DNA of 64,000 nt, taken from positions 33,744,764 to 33,808,763 of the forward strand of contig NC_053497.1 of NCBI RefSeq assembly GCF_905171775.1, in the 5' to 3' direction. Under the pieces are notes generated by a model. The model made no database searches. It was not told where the DNA came from and saw only the letters and a list, made by a program, of their open reading frames with translations. A program made the position numbers and the translations under genes. This stretch comes from Rana temporaria (lineage: Eukaryota > Chordata > Amphibia > Anura > Ranidae). The first letter of the stretch is position 1, and each line of letters opens with the position of its first letter. Positions 45,055 through 55,700 of the stretch are shown piece by piece.

Positions 45055-45175
45055 CCGGAGGTGGGGGTGCTGCGCGGTGTGTGCACCCTCTCCAAGCTCA
45101 GGTGTGTGGTGCCTCCGCTTTGTACTGGACTCAGGGCAACTTCGTTCAGGGAGAAGAGCGAAGCAGCTCTCTGCA
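45055..45175 (-). CDS. SIPA1L3: SIPA1-like protein, internal coding exon 3 of 5
   Basis: The acceptor CTCTTGCAG lies above 45175. The first two bases complete a Val codon, so the protein runs ...AAKAFE-VQRAASLFSLNEVALSP, then HLSLER and TPRSTPTS, all familiar from SIPA1-like C-termini. I place the donor at TCCGG|GTACGA (45055/45054). This gives 39 full codons plus two bases, which is exactly the phase the next exon needs. A downstream GTTTGT site near 45036 is also in phase. A stronger GTAAGG near 45023 is out of phase. An open frame continues to a stop near 44988, so read-through of the donor would end the protein without its coiled coil. Confidence 0.83.
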
Positions 45176-45830
45176 CTGCAAGAGGAAAAAAACAAATGCG
45201 TTAATGGGATCCTGTCATAGGAAACACGTTTACATTATCTCATCTCACACCGACCAATAAGGGGAGTAAATTGAAAATACGCAGTTATTCATAGCAGCAA
45301 GTAGCCAAAAAATAAGTTCTCTTTTTTCCCCACCGCGATTCTCGTGTTTTTTTGCTCGGACGTTTTCCTATGGGAAACACTGCAGTGGAGCATACACACG
45401 GCCAGTTTTCCTGACCAAAGCTGTCATGCCAGTTTTCCTATCGGGAAAACCGAGCGTGTGTACACGAGGAAAAGCAACAGAGCAGGTTCTCGGTTTTCCT
45501 GGTGGACTTTTGACCACCGGGAAAACCGATCGTGTGTTATTAATCTGGGTTTACATATATGCAGCTGCGGTTTTAGCGCGTTTTGAGTGCGGTGTGATTC
45601 TGTTCACCGGTTTAGGTGCAATTCCGTTGGAAATTTTTACCTGAAATTTGAACCAGAACTGGCATGAAAATAGCACAGGACTCTTTATAAAACGGCACCG
45701 GAACAGCCTGCACATGTATGGACTGGCAGCTTTGCGAAGGCTGCCAGTTCACGTTATATGAATCGGACAAGGTTCAAAACTCATCCGATTCGCATAACAT
45801 GTAAACAGAGCCTTAGGCATTCTGTGTCAC
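45176..45830. other. Intronic sequence with hairpin MITE relic
   Basis: 45345-45545 has GGTTTTCC, TCGGGAAAACCGAGCGTGTG and GGGAAAACCGATCGTGTG segments like the TA-flanked hairpins, without two clean ends. No exon seen. Confidence 0.5.
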
Positions 45831-46315
45831 TTAGAGTGATTGTAAAGCTTTGAATGTTTTTTATTTTTTTACAAAGAAAAAAACAAAAATGTATCTGTAC
45901 TTGCCTGCGTTGTGTGTAATGTTCTGTACAGGGCAGCCCTGAATCCTCCTCTTCTCAGGTCCCCCGCCGGCTCTCCACCCTGCTGAGTTCTCCCCCTAGG
46001 AAGCTGCTTCCTAGGGGGGCACTCATGCGTGCTAGACCCTGAGTTGGGCTGGTTGTGTCTATTCAAACAGCCCGGATCAGCCCCACCCCCGCTCACAGCC
46101 TTCGACTGACAGTAGCAGGAGCCAATAGTTCCCTCTGCTCTCAGCCAAGCCTTATGAGAGCGGGGAGAGGAGAGAAGAGCTGTTGCAGATGTGCACAGGG
46201 TTGGACAGAGATTGGGATCAGGTGAGCATTTAGGGGAGGTACTATTAAAAGGTTTTTACCTTAATGCAGAGAATGCATTAAAATAAATAACCTTTTACCT
46301 TTACAACTCCTTTAA
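45831..46315. mobile_element. Short TTAA element (AAAGG family), diverged
   Basis: The left end is TTAGAGTGATTGTAAAGC and the right end CCTTTACAACTCCTTTAA with a TTAATGCAGAGAATGCATTA palindrome. It carries the interior AGCCAATAGTTCCCTCTGC-type segment of the family. Confidence 0.75.
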
Positions 46316-46480
46316 AATATCCCGTTCCCTTTCCCATGCTGCAGTGGGAGGAACTCTTGCTGGGAAGTACAGGTGAGGCCATTCTTCCCATTATATATAA
46401 AGTCCATTCTAGCTAATGTCCATGTGCGGAATGAAATGACCTTTCTTGATTATTGATATGTGTGGCTTTGTCATTATAAC

Positions 46481-46972
46481 TTAAAAGGAACACTAAAGGC
46501 AGATTTTTTTTTTAAAATAACAAACATGTTATACTTACCTCCACTGTGCAGCTTGTTTTGCACGGAGTGTCACCGAATCCGGTCTTCTGGGGTCCCTCGG
46601 CGGCTGTCTCGGCTCCTCCTTGCAAAAGCTACCCACCTTCATGCGAGCGAGCTCGCATGGTGGAAAGCTTTTGCGGGCGAGCTCCCGTGATACAGCGGCG
46701 GGCATAGCCGCCGATTGTATCACTCGGCCCCGCCATCGGATGTGATTGACGGCAGCGCCAGCCAATGGCTGCGCTGCTATGAATCCGTCCAGCCTAGCCA
46801 ATCAACGGCCAGGCTGGGAACCGAAGAAGATCACAAGGACGCGCGCAGGATATTGAGGGGTGAGGTAAGTAAAACGGGGGTTCGGGGGGGGACAGTACAG
46901 TCGGATGTTTTTTCACCTTAATGCATAGGATGCATTAAGGTGAAAAACCATATTCCTTTACAACCCCTTTAA
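46481..46972. mobile_element. Short TTAA element (AAAGG family)
   Basis: TTAAAAGGAACACTAAAGGC...TTTACAACCCCTTTAA. In reverse it carries the CAGTGGAGGTAAGTATAAC block, and in forward orientation TGAGGTAAGTAAAACG near 46861. It ends 184 bp below the donor of the 47156-47293 exon. Confidence 0.87.
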
Positions 46973-47155
46973 CACTACAATGAGGAAAGAACCAATATGG
47001 ACTATAACATAAAGCCACAATAACCAATTCAATACATCTGTTCCTTCCTACAATAAACTGAAATCTGATTGGCTGGTATTCTGCACAATTGTATGAAGTG
47101 CATGTGTCTGCAGTATGAAAAAAAGGAAGAAAATCTTCCAAAATGGCATAATTAC

Positions 47156-47293
47156 CTTCAAAGGCCTTGGCTGCGCATACGAGACTAGACCACTCTAATC
47201 CAGCGGCCGTGTCTGGCAGTGGCATCATTCCTGGGTCTATGTGTCTGGAGTCCCGGATCTCAGAGAGTGAGAGTTCAGAGGAAGAGATGGCGG
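47156..47293 (-). CDS. SIPA1L3: SIPA1-like protein, internal coding exon 2 of 5
   Basis: A 138-bp exon with acceptor TTCTTTGCAG above 47293 and donor GAAG|GTAATT at 47156/47155. It takes two bases to finish the codon split with the 58405-58582 exon and leaves one base for the next. The translation contains LSLSEIRDSR and the very characteristic PGMMPLPDTAAGLEWSSLV followed by AAKAFE, a conserved block of SIPA1-like C-termini before the coiled coil. Phase agreement with both neighbours is strong evidence of a genuine exon. The upstream intron (47294-58404) holds an antisense full-length L1. A short TTAA element ends 184 bp below the donor. Confidence 0.88.
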
Positions 47294-47776
47294 CTGCAAA
47301 GAACAGACATCAACAACTCTTATTCCATTGTGATATTTACTTATACTGTTGGCTTATCTCCAATTGCATCCTTCACACAAGTCTTAGCACTACAGATAAC
47401 AGCACCGAGATACATGTGAGAGACACCAAATTTACAGAGTGCAGGTGACAATCAGTCACTTACTGAAATTTGCTGACAAACAGAAAACAGAACTTCTTGT
47501 CAGATATTTACAGGAAAGAGAACCGACACCTTCTGCTATCAGTAAATTCACTAAAGCCGGCCACAGATGGATCGAATCTTGGCCAGTCCAGCAGGGACCC
47601 GAGATTTGACCCATCTATGGGCAGGCTGACTGTACCCAAGTCTGACTTGGGTACAACCAGCATGTCGGATTTTTAGCATACAGCGAATGCCAGCGGCTGT
47701 ACCCGCTAGCAATAATCATTGTGCTCTCTCGGCAGGGACGGCGCCACATAGAGAACACAATATTTCACACACACTT
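47294..47776. other. Intronic sequence, unassigned
   Basis: No exon or clear transposon ends between the SIPA1-like exon and the MITE at 47777. Confidence 0.45.
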
Positions 47777-48182
47777 AAGCCTCATACATACGATCAGACT
47801 TCCATTGGACGTTGCTCCGAAGGGTGTTGTCCGTGAACTTGGTATGCATACACACGGTAGGACTTTTTCAGCCAACAAACACGAACGTAGTGACGTACTA
47901 CGTGTTTTTTCTGCTCTTTATCGCCACCCTTTGGGCAACTTCTGCTATTGCTGTCTGATCTTTAGCATTGGTTCTGAGCATGCGTGTTTTTCCGATGGAC
48001 GATCAGATTTGCTCCATCGGACATTTGTTGCCGTAAAGTTTGTCTATTCTCACAGTGAACATTTGTCCGATGAAAAAGCAAAAAAGGTTTGTCCGATGGA
48101 GCGTACACACGGTCGGATTGTCTGCAAAAATCGGTCCGTCTGAGGTTTGTTGTCAGAAAGTCAGATCGTGTGCGCGGGCCTT
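47777..48182. mobile_element. Hairpin MITE (AAGCCTCATACATACG ends)
   Basis: TTAAGCCTCATACATACGATCAG...TCAGATCGTGTGCGCGGGCCTTTA. Internal CATCGGACATTTG/CATTTGTCCGATG arms and repeated TACACACGGT blocks. Confidence 0.75.
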
Positions 48183-48470
48183 TAGATTTACCAAAACAAT
48201 GGAATAGGTGGACCACCTATCTATCCATTTACGCTGTATCCAATCAGGCAGGCCCTTGTACTACATCAGGGATGTCAAACCCGCAGCACCAGAGAGGTTA
48301 GCATGTGGCCTGGGCCAGTCTGGAGGGACACCGGGGATGCCATACAAGCATGGCAGCCTACATCGACAAGCCAGGCAAATACACGCCTGGAGGGATGCTG
48401 GGAATGCCATGCAAACATAGTTCATGGATGCGCTAATGAGGTCAGCTGGTGAACTCCTTCCTGTGTCTTA
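48183..48470. other. Decayed MITE and single hAT end
   Basis: 48180-48260 resembles the AAGCCCCATACAC family core (GATTTACCAAAACAAT, AATCAGGCAGGCCCTTG). 48266 begins CAGGGATGTCAAACCCGC, a hAT-like end without a partner. Confidence 0.5.
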
Positions 48471-48830
48471 AGGCTTCATTTCCATGGAAGTTTTTGGACG
48501 TTTTTACAGCCACTTTTCTGAGCGTTTTTTGCAGCTTAAAAGCGGCTCTCCATGTTAGTCTATGGCCTCATGCCCACTATGACGTTTTTGAGCTGTAGAT
48601 GGCTGAGCCGTTTTTAAGCTGCAAAAAAAAAAAAAACAGGACCAGTGCGTTCTGAAGCTCCAGCGTTAAAGCTGTAAAAACGCCAGACGTTAAAAACGCG
48701 CAAAAATGCGCAAAAGCGCTACCGCTGCGTTTTTGAGCTCCAGCTCAAAAGAAAAACATGGACAGGCGTTTTTAAGCTGTAAAAAAGGCTAAAAAAAGTG
48801 GCTGTAAAAACGTCCATGGAAATTAAGCCT
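48471..48830. mobile_element. Palindromic MITE (AGGCTTCATTTCCATGG ends)
   Basis: AGGCTTCATTTCCATGGAAG...GTCCATGGAAATTAAGCCT. Arms TTTTTACAGCC/GGCTGTAAAAAC and AAAGCTGTAAAAACG-type blocks. A TA precedes the left end. Confidence 0.82.
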
Positions 48831-49448
48831 AACAGTTTTCATGTCCCAAATCTACATACAAGAAAGTTATGAACTTTCCTATGGAACACACCAGGGCTGA
48901 GGTAAGGCCTTGTTCTAAAAATCATAGAAAGCTTTTATTTTTCTGCAACCGAGGTAGATTATGGTATATTGGTACACAGGGGAGCTGTAATTTAGAAAAA
49001 AAAACGTTAAACTAAGTGAAAATTCACCTTGCAATTTAACAGCCTGTCAATAACCACCGTTTTACAATTTATTGATCAGAAACTGAATATTATTTATTTT
49101 ATTGATTAAGCAAAACTAAAAAAAAAAATTCAATGTGTATAATTGTCAGCAACCCTTGTAATAATTCTGATGTATCAGAAGGGCACATTTTAGACAACAG
49201 TCTCACACAATTCTTTAGAAGCTTATTGCTGAGAATTTATTGAACAGTCTGCTGTTGAAATTGCAGACAGTACCAGGAATGCATTGAAGCGCAGCAATAA
49301 TCTGAACTGAGCTGGGACAACAAAATGTTGAACATCTGGTATTAGAAATATCTTTGTATAAGGCAAGACTACGTATTTTTAAAGGTTGCCCCAACTGTGA
49401 GACAGAAAAGGATGTGATGAAGCTGCACAATAATTGACTAAATCACTA
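48831..49448. other. Intronic sequence, unassigned
   Basis: AT-rich, with no exon and no clear transposon ends. Confidence 0.45.
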
Positions 49449-49823
49449 AGGCCCCTTTCACACGGGGACGGATCTGTCAGCGGCACCCGCCAGCTCAGCG
49501 GGAGATCTCTCCGTTGACCTCCGCTGAGCCGGCGGATGACAGGTCCCTCTCTCCTCACTGAGCGGGGATGGCCTTGACGAGTGCTGCTGCTTGCTATGGA
49601 GAGATCGGACGAATACGGGCAGCATGTCCGTTTTCATCAGATCTCACCCGACAGGACGGATGGCGACGTATCGCCATCCGTCTGATTTTAGCGGATCGGA
49701 TGTCAGCGGACATGGTCGCCGCTGACATCCGATGCTCCATAGACAAGCATGGAGCGCCCGTTTAGGTCCGCCGAATAAACAGACAGGCGGACCTGAACGG
49801 TCCGTCGGTGTAAAAAGGGGGCT
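49449..49823. mobile_element. AGGCCCC-type TA-flanked MITE next to the L1
   Basis: TA|AGGCCCCTTTCACACGGGGA...CGGTGTAAAAAGGGGGCT|TA. CGGATGTCAGCGG and its mirror lie inside. The right TA overlaps the first base of the L1 target duplication. Confidence 0.87.
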
Positions 49824-49839
49824 TAGAATTAAACAAGTG

Positions 49840-51395
49840 GTAAAATGTTTTAACATTACATTCAGTCGAGTTGTTAGAATGACAATCGGGCAGATGACGT
49901 GGTGCACGTGAAGCACGCACGTCGGAGGGAGGAGCTGCAAGCGCCACGGATCTGACCCAGGAAAGGCTGCGAGGGATGGAGGGACCTAGACCCGGAGGTG
50001 TGCCAGCGACGGTGGATGCGTCGCAGGGAAGGTGGACACCGAGCGGCTAGTCCGTCCACCCCGTAGACCGCACCAACTCCCTCCGCTCTCCGGGAATCTT
50101 TCATCCTCCGGCCCCCCCACGTCCCCCCCCCCGGCAGCAGGTGAAGCATAACATGAGGGAATAGCTGGGAGGCTTCCCTCCGGGGCACGTTGCTTGTCCG
50201 CCCGCCCCCCCCTCTTTGCGTGGAGCAATCCCGGGAAATTTCTGAATATTTCTGTACCAGGTGAAAAAAGAAGGGGGAAAATCAAATTATCTTTGGCAAG
50301 AAGATCAACGAATGAGGTAACATTAACCCTTTTTTTATTGGTAAAAGATCCTATGAATGCAGTATGTGGATTTGGAGTCCTAGTCTAAGCAGCTGAGACA
50401 GGGTAAGAAAGTGGAGCTTATCCATTCATCTTTTTTTTGTACTTTAAACGTTATAAAGGTGCCTTGCAAAAACGTGGCTTTTCCTTATCTTTCCTCAATA
50501 TATCTCTTCAATTTATCCACTAAGAGTTTAAACATTGATGGTCTGAAGGTCTACAATCACAGCTCTGTTCGATATGGACTTTAATATGGACACTTAGTGT
50601 ATAAATATCAGATTCCCTGGAGTCACGGTACCTACCTCTAAGGTGGAAGAGAGGAGGGGAAGGGGAAAGAAGAGAAAAAAGGGAAAGAAAGGGAATATAT
50701 AGGTGGATTAAGGAGAGGGGCTCTGTATTGGAAACAGCTGGCAAATATCAGAGGCATACACTAAATATATTAAAGACGCATCACTCTGTTGATTAAGATT
50801 GGCTGTTTATACAAAACAACAGATTAAGGCAAAGAAAACTTGCCTTACTCAAGAAGGATAAGCATGTATGGCCTATAGGTTTTTATGCTACACGCCCTGT
50901 AGGAATCACCACTAAGGTACAGCTGGCAAGTACCTGTCACCTAAGAGTCATTTTACTTGCCTCAGCAGAGTTAGTGGAATTGCTGGGGGCCTTGACCGGA
51001 ATATTAGATACAACGTCAGAGAATTTTTACCCCCCTACCGGGCCTGGCCCGGAGTGTTGGAGGGACGTGTTATAAAGCCTTTGGGGCATTTAGAAACCCA
51101 GGAGCAGAGGTAAACAACAGGGCGCAACAGCCCAATTGGTTTCGAGGCTGCCGGCCATCACAGAGGGGGAAGGGGCTGGTTTAAACGGGGGTGGTTTTGC
51201 CTTTGAGGTAGAGCGTGCGCTACCCTTCTCCCATGAGCTCACCCTAACGTATGGGGTAATGTATGGATATATACAACTCTTAAAGTGGTTCCGAAATACC
51301 CGGCACAAAACATCCTTTTTTCTTTTCCTTTTTTTTTTTTTTTTTTTTTTTTTTCCAAACTGGGGAAGCGCATCAGACAGACCAAAAAATATAAT
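49840..51395 (+). promoter_or_regulatory. L1 5' UTR with presumed internal promoter
   Basis: The region from the left target duplication to the ORF1 ATG is unusually long (1.56 kb). Its first ~400 bases are GC-rich, with C/G runs near 50110-50135 and 50200-50215. A 26-base T tract (51329-51354) sits 41 bases before ORF1. Full-length L1s carry an internal RNA polymerase II promoter here. I infer that function from position and saw no specific binding site. Confidence 0.6.
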
Positions 51396-52367
51396 ATGAA
51401 CAGGTCAACTAGGGGGGCGGCCCCGAAAATCCCTAAAGAGACTTCCTCTACAAGCACGATCAGACACTATATGACCCCGGACGGGAGTACCAAGAGCCCA
51501 GGTCAGATAAAAAAAGTAGAAAAAACGGGGACAACGAAAAAGGGGGCGGGGGAGGCGGGCACCCCAATTGCTGACATTTCAATTGTATCCGAAACCGCAG
51601 CCAGTCAAATACACGACATTAGCCGGGAGTCCCAGGTTCCCACCATGGGAGAAATGGAGGCCATGTTAAAGAGGTTGGAGAATGTAATAAAAGAGGAAAT
51701 CGGCACATTAAGAATGGATTTACATCATGTGTTTGAACGAGTAGAGGAAGTCGAGAAAAAGATTGAAAAGCAGGACCTTGACCTTATTGAAATAAAAAAC
51801 CAACATCTGTCGCTGAAACAAAACCAGAGGTGGTTGCAATATCGAATAGAAGATCAAGAGAACCGTAATAGAAGGCAGAACTTAAGAATACGCTCTATTA
51901 GGGAGGAGAAGGGCGAAGACCTGAGAAAAATTCTCAATGACCTGCTCCTCCCCCTCCTCGATAAAGCCTCGGAGGGTCCCCTCAAAATAGAACGGGTCCA
52001 TAGGGTGGGAAAGATCAGAGAGGGAGGAGGCAACTGGCATAGGGATATTATTGTTAGGTTCAGACATTTTGAACATAAAGAGGAGATTTGGCGAAAATTG
52101 AGAAATAAACCGCCGCTATCCTATGCTGGGACTGAGATTCAGATCTTCTCGGACCTGGCCGGGGAAACCCTGGCCAGAAGAAGACACCAAAAACCCTTAT
52201 TGGAACAGATGCGCTTACTTAATATTAATTACCAGTGGGGTTTCCCGGCCTGCTTGATAGGCCATAAGGAAGGGGTGTCAGCAAAATTAATATTCCCAGA
52301 GGGCCTGGTGGGATTTTGCCGCAAATTCGATATGCCTGTGGTGGATTTGCCCGGATGGGAGGAATAG
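51396..52367 (+). CDS. L1 ORF1 protein (RNA-binding chaperone)
   Basis: An intact 323-residue frame. I start at the ATG at 51396 (MNRSTRG), because the frame upstream of it is only translation of the T tract. The Ser/Thr/Lys-rich N-terminus is followed by a predicted coiled coil around residues 95-165 (EAMLKRLENVIKEE, VEEVEKKIEKQ). It runs into the family motif IEDQENRNRRQNLRIRSI, then IERVHRVGK and a conserved C-terminal domain. L1 ORF1p trimerises through the coiled coil and binds its own RNA with RRM and C-terminal domains; that is family knowledge. The order and length fit well. The stop is followed by a 393-base G-rich spacer before ORF2. Confidence 0.88.
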   Translation: MNRSTRGAAPKIPKETSSTSTIRHYMTPDGSTKSPGQIKKVEKTGTTKKGAGEAGTPIADISIVSETAASQIHDISRESQVPTMGEMEAMLKRLENVIKEEIGTLRMDLHHVFERVEEVEKKIEKQDLDLIEIKNQHLSLKQNQRWLQYRIEDQENRNRRQNLRIRSIREEKGEDLRKILNDLLLPLLDKASEGPLKIERVHRVGKIREGGGNWHRDIIVRFRHFEHKEEIWRKLRNKPPLSYAGTEIQIFSDLAGETLARRRHQKPLLEQMRLLNINYQWGFPACLIGHKEGVSAKLIFPEGLVGFCRKFDMPVVDLPGWEE

Positions 52368-52760
52368 CTTGTTGAAAGATGCTTGACCCCCAGGGTAGTC
52401 CTGGGGGATAGGTCCCGGGGGATACTATCCGGTATTGGGGGGAAGGGGTGGGGGAGGGGGGGGATGGGCGGAGGGAGGAGGGGGGAGGGCAGATCTGTTA
52501 CCCCACCCACTAAAGATCAAGTCCCCGGAATTTCGGGAGGAAAAGAGGGTGGGAGGGGCGTAGAGGAGCTCCACCTCAGCCATAAGAGCCGATGGGTAGG
52601 GGGTACCAAGGATCCCTACGGTTCAGAGGCGAGGTAGTGGCCCGGGTAGGGGGGGAGGGAGAGGGGGAGAGGAGGGGGGGGGATGGGGAAGGGAAAAGGG
52701 AACTTGGCTCCCATGGAATCTCATGGACAGTTCATTAAGAAATGATCCAGCTATAGAATA
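52368..52760 (+). other. L1 inter-ORF spacer, G-rich
   Basis: Non-coding spacer between ORF1 and ORF2, dominated by G runs on the plus strand (for example 52440-52500 and 52650-52690). Runs of three or more G recur often enough to allow G-quadruplex formation in the L1 RNA. ORF2 of L1 elements is translated by an unconventional reinitiation mechanism, but nothing here shows the mechanism directly. Confidence 0.7.
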
Positions 52761-55700
52761 ATGACTGAAGTAAAATTTCTATCGTACAATGTTAAGGGTT
52801 TGAATTCAGCCGTTAAAAGACTCAAGGTCCTCGCAGAGATCGAACAACTTAAAGCGGATGTCGTGTTTATTCAGGAATCTCACTTAACCATAGAGGCGAA
52901 TATTAAGCTTTTTTCACCCGCTTATCCCATTTGGTTTTACGGGGATTCTATCTCGAAACGCGCTAGGGGCGTGGCAATTGGGTTCTCAAGGGGGTTTGGA
53001 TTTACCCTAGAGGCAAGGAAGACAGACCCTGAAGGGAGATTTATTTTCCTTAGGGTAAGGATTGACAACATTGTCTATACCTTAGCAAATATCTACGCCC
53101 CAAATGTTCATCAAACCCAATATTTAGGGAAAATTCTGGGAAAGTTAAAAGACTTCGCCGAGGGCTATACGATCCTGATGGGGGACTTTAATTTTGTCCT
53201 GGACCCGAAAGAGGATAGTACGTTCCGTGGGAGGGTGACAAAAAATGGGCTTCTACAAAGAATTAAACAAAAGATTCATGACCACCAACTAGTCGATGCC
53301 TGGCGGATTTTTCATCCTAAGGAACATGACTACACGTTTTACTCCCCCCCCCACGGAACGTACTCCAGAATCGACTACATCTTGGCGGACCACAGGCTTC
53401 TGGACTCTATAACGGAAACGGACATAGGAATAATGACGGTGTCAGATCACGCTCCAATCTCTATGAAAATTAAACTGTCCATACAAAAGAGACAGAGGCC
53501 GGTGTGGCGCCTGGATGATAGCCTGATACGCGATGAAGGGGGGGCAAGCAGGGTGGAGGAGGAATTAAAACAATTCTTCCTCATCAACGATACAGAAGGG
53601 ATAACCAGCGCAACCCTTTGGGAGACACACAAAGCCTACATCAGAGGAATTTTAATTGCGGAGGGCGTAAAAAAAAAAAAAGAGTTGAAAAGTAAAGCAA
53701 ACACCCTGAATAAAGAGATAGAGACCTTAGAACGCGAACATAAAGCGCAGGGATCAAAAGAAACATACCTTAACCTAACAATAAAGAGAGACGCCCTCAA
53801 GGAGACCATGGAACAGGAAGCGAGAAATAAACTTAACTGTATCTCTAAAGAGAGATACGTATGGGGTAACAAACCAAGCAAGCAACTAGCTAAAATGGCT
53901 CAAAAAAAGAAAGCTAGAAACTATATCGATAAAATAAAAAGGAAAGACGGGAACATGGTTTACGCAAATAGAGAAATAGCGGATACTTTTAAAAATTACT
54001 ACGAGGAACTTTATACTCTAAAAAATCCAGGGTGGCAGGCAGGGGAAAGGGAGGGGAAGACCCGAGAATTTCTAGACAGGGCAGGACTTCCTAGTTTAGA
54101 GGAGATGGAAAGTTTAAATATGGACCGCCCCATAACTGAAGAAGAAATAAAAGAAGCTCTAAATTCCACCGCGGGGGGTAAAAGCCCGGGGCCAGATGGG
54201 TTTACCCCCCAGTACTATAAGAGATTCAGCAACATTTTGATCCCAAAGATGTGCAAATACTTCAACGGGCTAGGGTCTGAATTTGAAATCAGCAGGGAAG
54301 CTACTGCGGCCACGGTTGCAATAATTTTAAAGGAAGGGAAAGATAGCTCTCTCTGTTCGGCGTACAGACCTATCTCTCTGTTAAATACAGACACTAAGCT
54401 CTTTGCCAAGATTCTGGCGGGGCGATTAAAAGGGGCTATGCACGTTTTGATTCACCCCGACCAGGTAGGATTTGTGCCCAACAGAGAGGGCAAAGACAAT
54501 AGTCTCAGGGCTATCCTCCTGCTTCAGACCATAAGGCAGAATGGGCCCCCAGGTCTATTCCTGTCAGTTGATGCTGAAAAAGCTTTTGACAGGGTAGACT
54601 GGGGGCTCATGATGGAGACTCTCAATGCCATGGGAATAGGAAAAAGGATGTCTAGCTGGATTAAAACACTCTACCATCACCCTTCAGCAAAAATAAAAAT
54701 CAATGGGACACTATCGGACCCCTTCGAGATGAAAAATGGGACAAGGCAGGGATGCCCCCTGTCCCCCCTTCTTTTTATTCTTTCTTTAGAGCCTCTGTTG
54801 TCTACCATTCGTAACGACCCCGACATTAATGGAGTCAGAGTAGAAGGGGAGGAACATAAATTATCGGCGTTTGCCGATGATATTTTGTTCTATCTAACCA
54901 ATCCGGCCAAATCTATCCCAAAGCTCTCCAAAGTGTTGCAACAATATGGGGCCATTTCTAATTTTAAAATTAACGAAACTAAATCTGAAATTCTGAACAT
55001 TAGTTTAAACAAAAAGGAGGTAGGTCGGGTCAAGGAGATCTCTGTGTTCCCCTGGACCAAAGAATTAAAGTATCTAGGAGTCAAACTGGCCAATACAATC
55101 CAGAAGATGTATAAAATAAATTATATTCCCCTACTAAATGAGATCAAGAGCGAATTAAAAAGAACGGTTAATAAACCCATTTCATGGATCGGACGCATTA
55201 ATATGCTAAAGATGGTTGTAGTCCCAAAAATTCTTTATAAATTTTTATTACTCCCAATAGCACTTCCTCAGCAATTTTTGAGAATTCTTAATTCCTTGTT
55301 ACTAAACTATGTTTGGAAAAATAAGAAGCATAGAATATCCCTCTCTATCCTAAAACAGGGTAAGCCATTCGGCGGTCTGGCAGTTCCGGATATTAAAAGT
55401 TACTATAAGGCGGCGGTATTAGCACGTGCGGTAGAATGGGCACGGGATAGGAAGGACAAAAGGTGGGTGCAAATTGAGAAAGCACTAACTAGTAAACATT
55501 TGAATAATATTATTTGGATTCCTGCACAACACAGAGTACTAGACCACAAAACACATGATTTAACACGGGATACTTTAAGAATGTGGGACAAGACCCTGAC
55601 ACAAATAGAGGGTAAATTTAATTCCCCATTAATGAACCTTAAAGAAAATCCTTATTTTGCACCAGGGGAAAATAAAATTGGAGGGAATTGGATTAAGGTA

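Noticed and set aside
49873..50290. Arg/Pro-rich frames on both strands in GC-rich DNA
   Set aside because: They fall in the L1 5' UTR and reflect base composition. No domain is recognised.
51285..51395. Upstream ATG extending L1 ORF1 by 37 residues
   Set aside because: The extension is mostly translated T tract (poly-Phe). The ATG at 51396 starts the family-like sequence.
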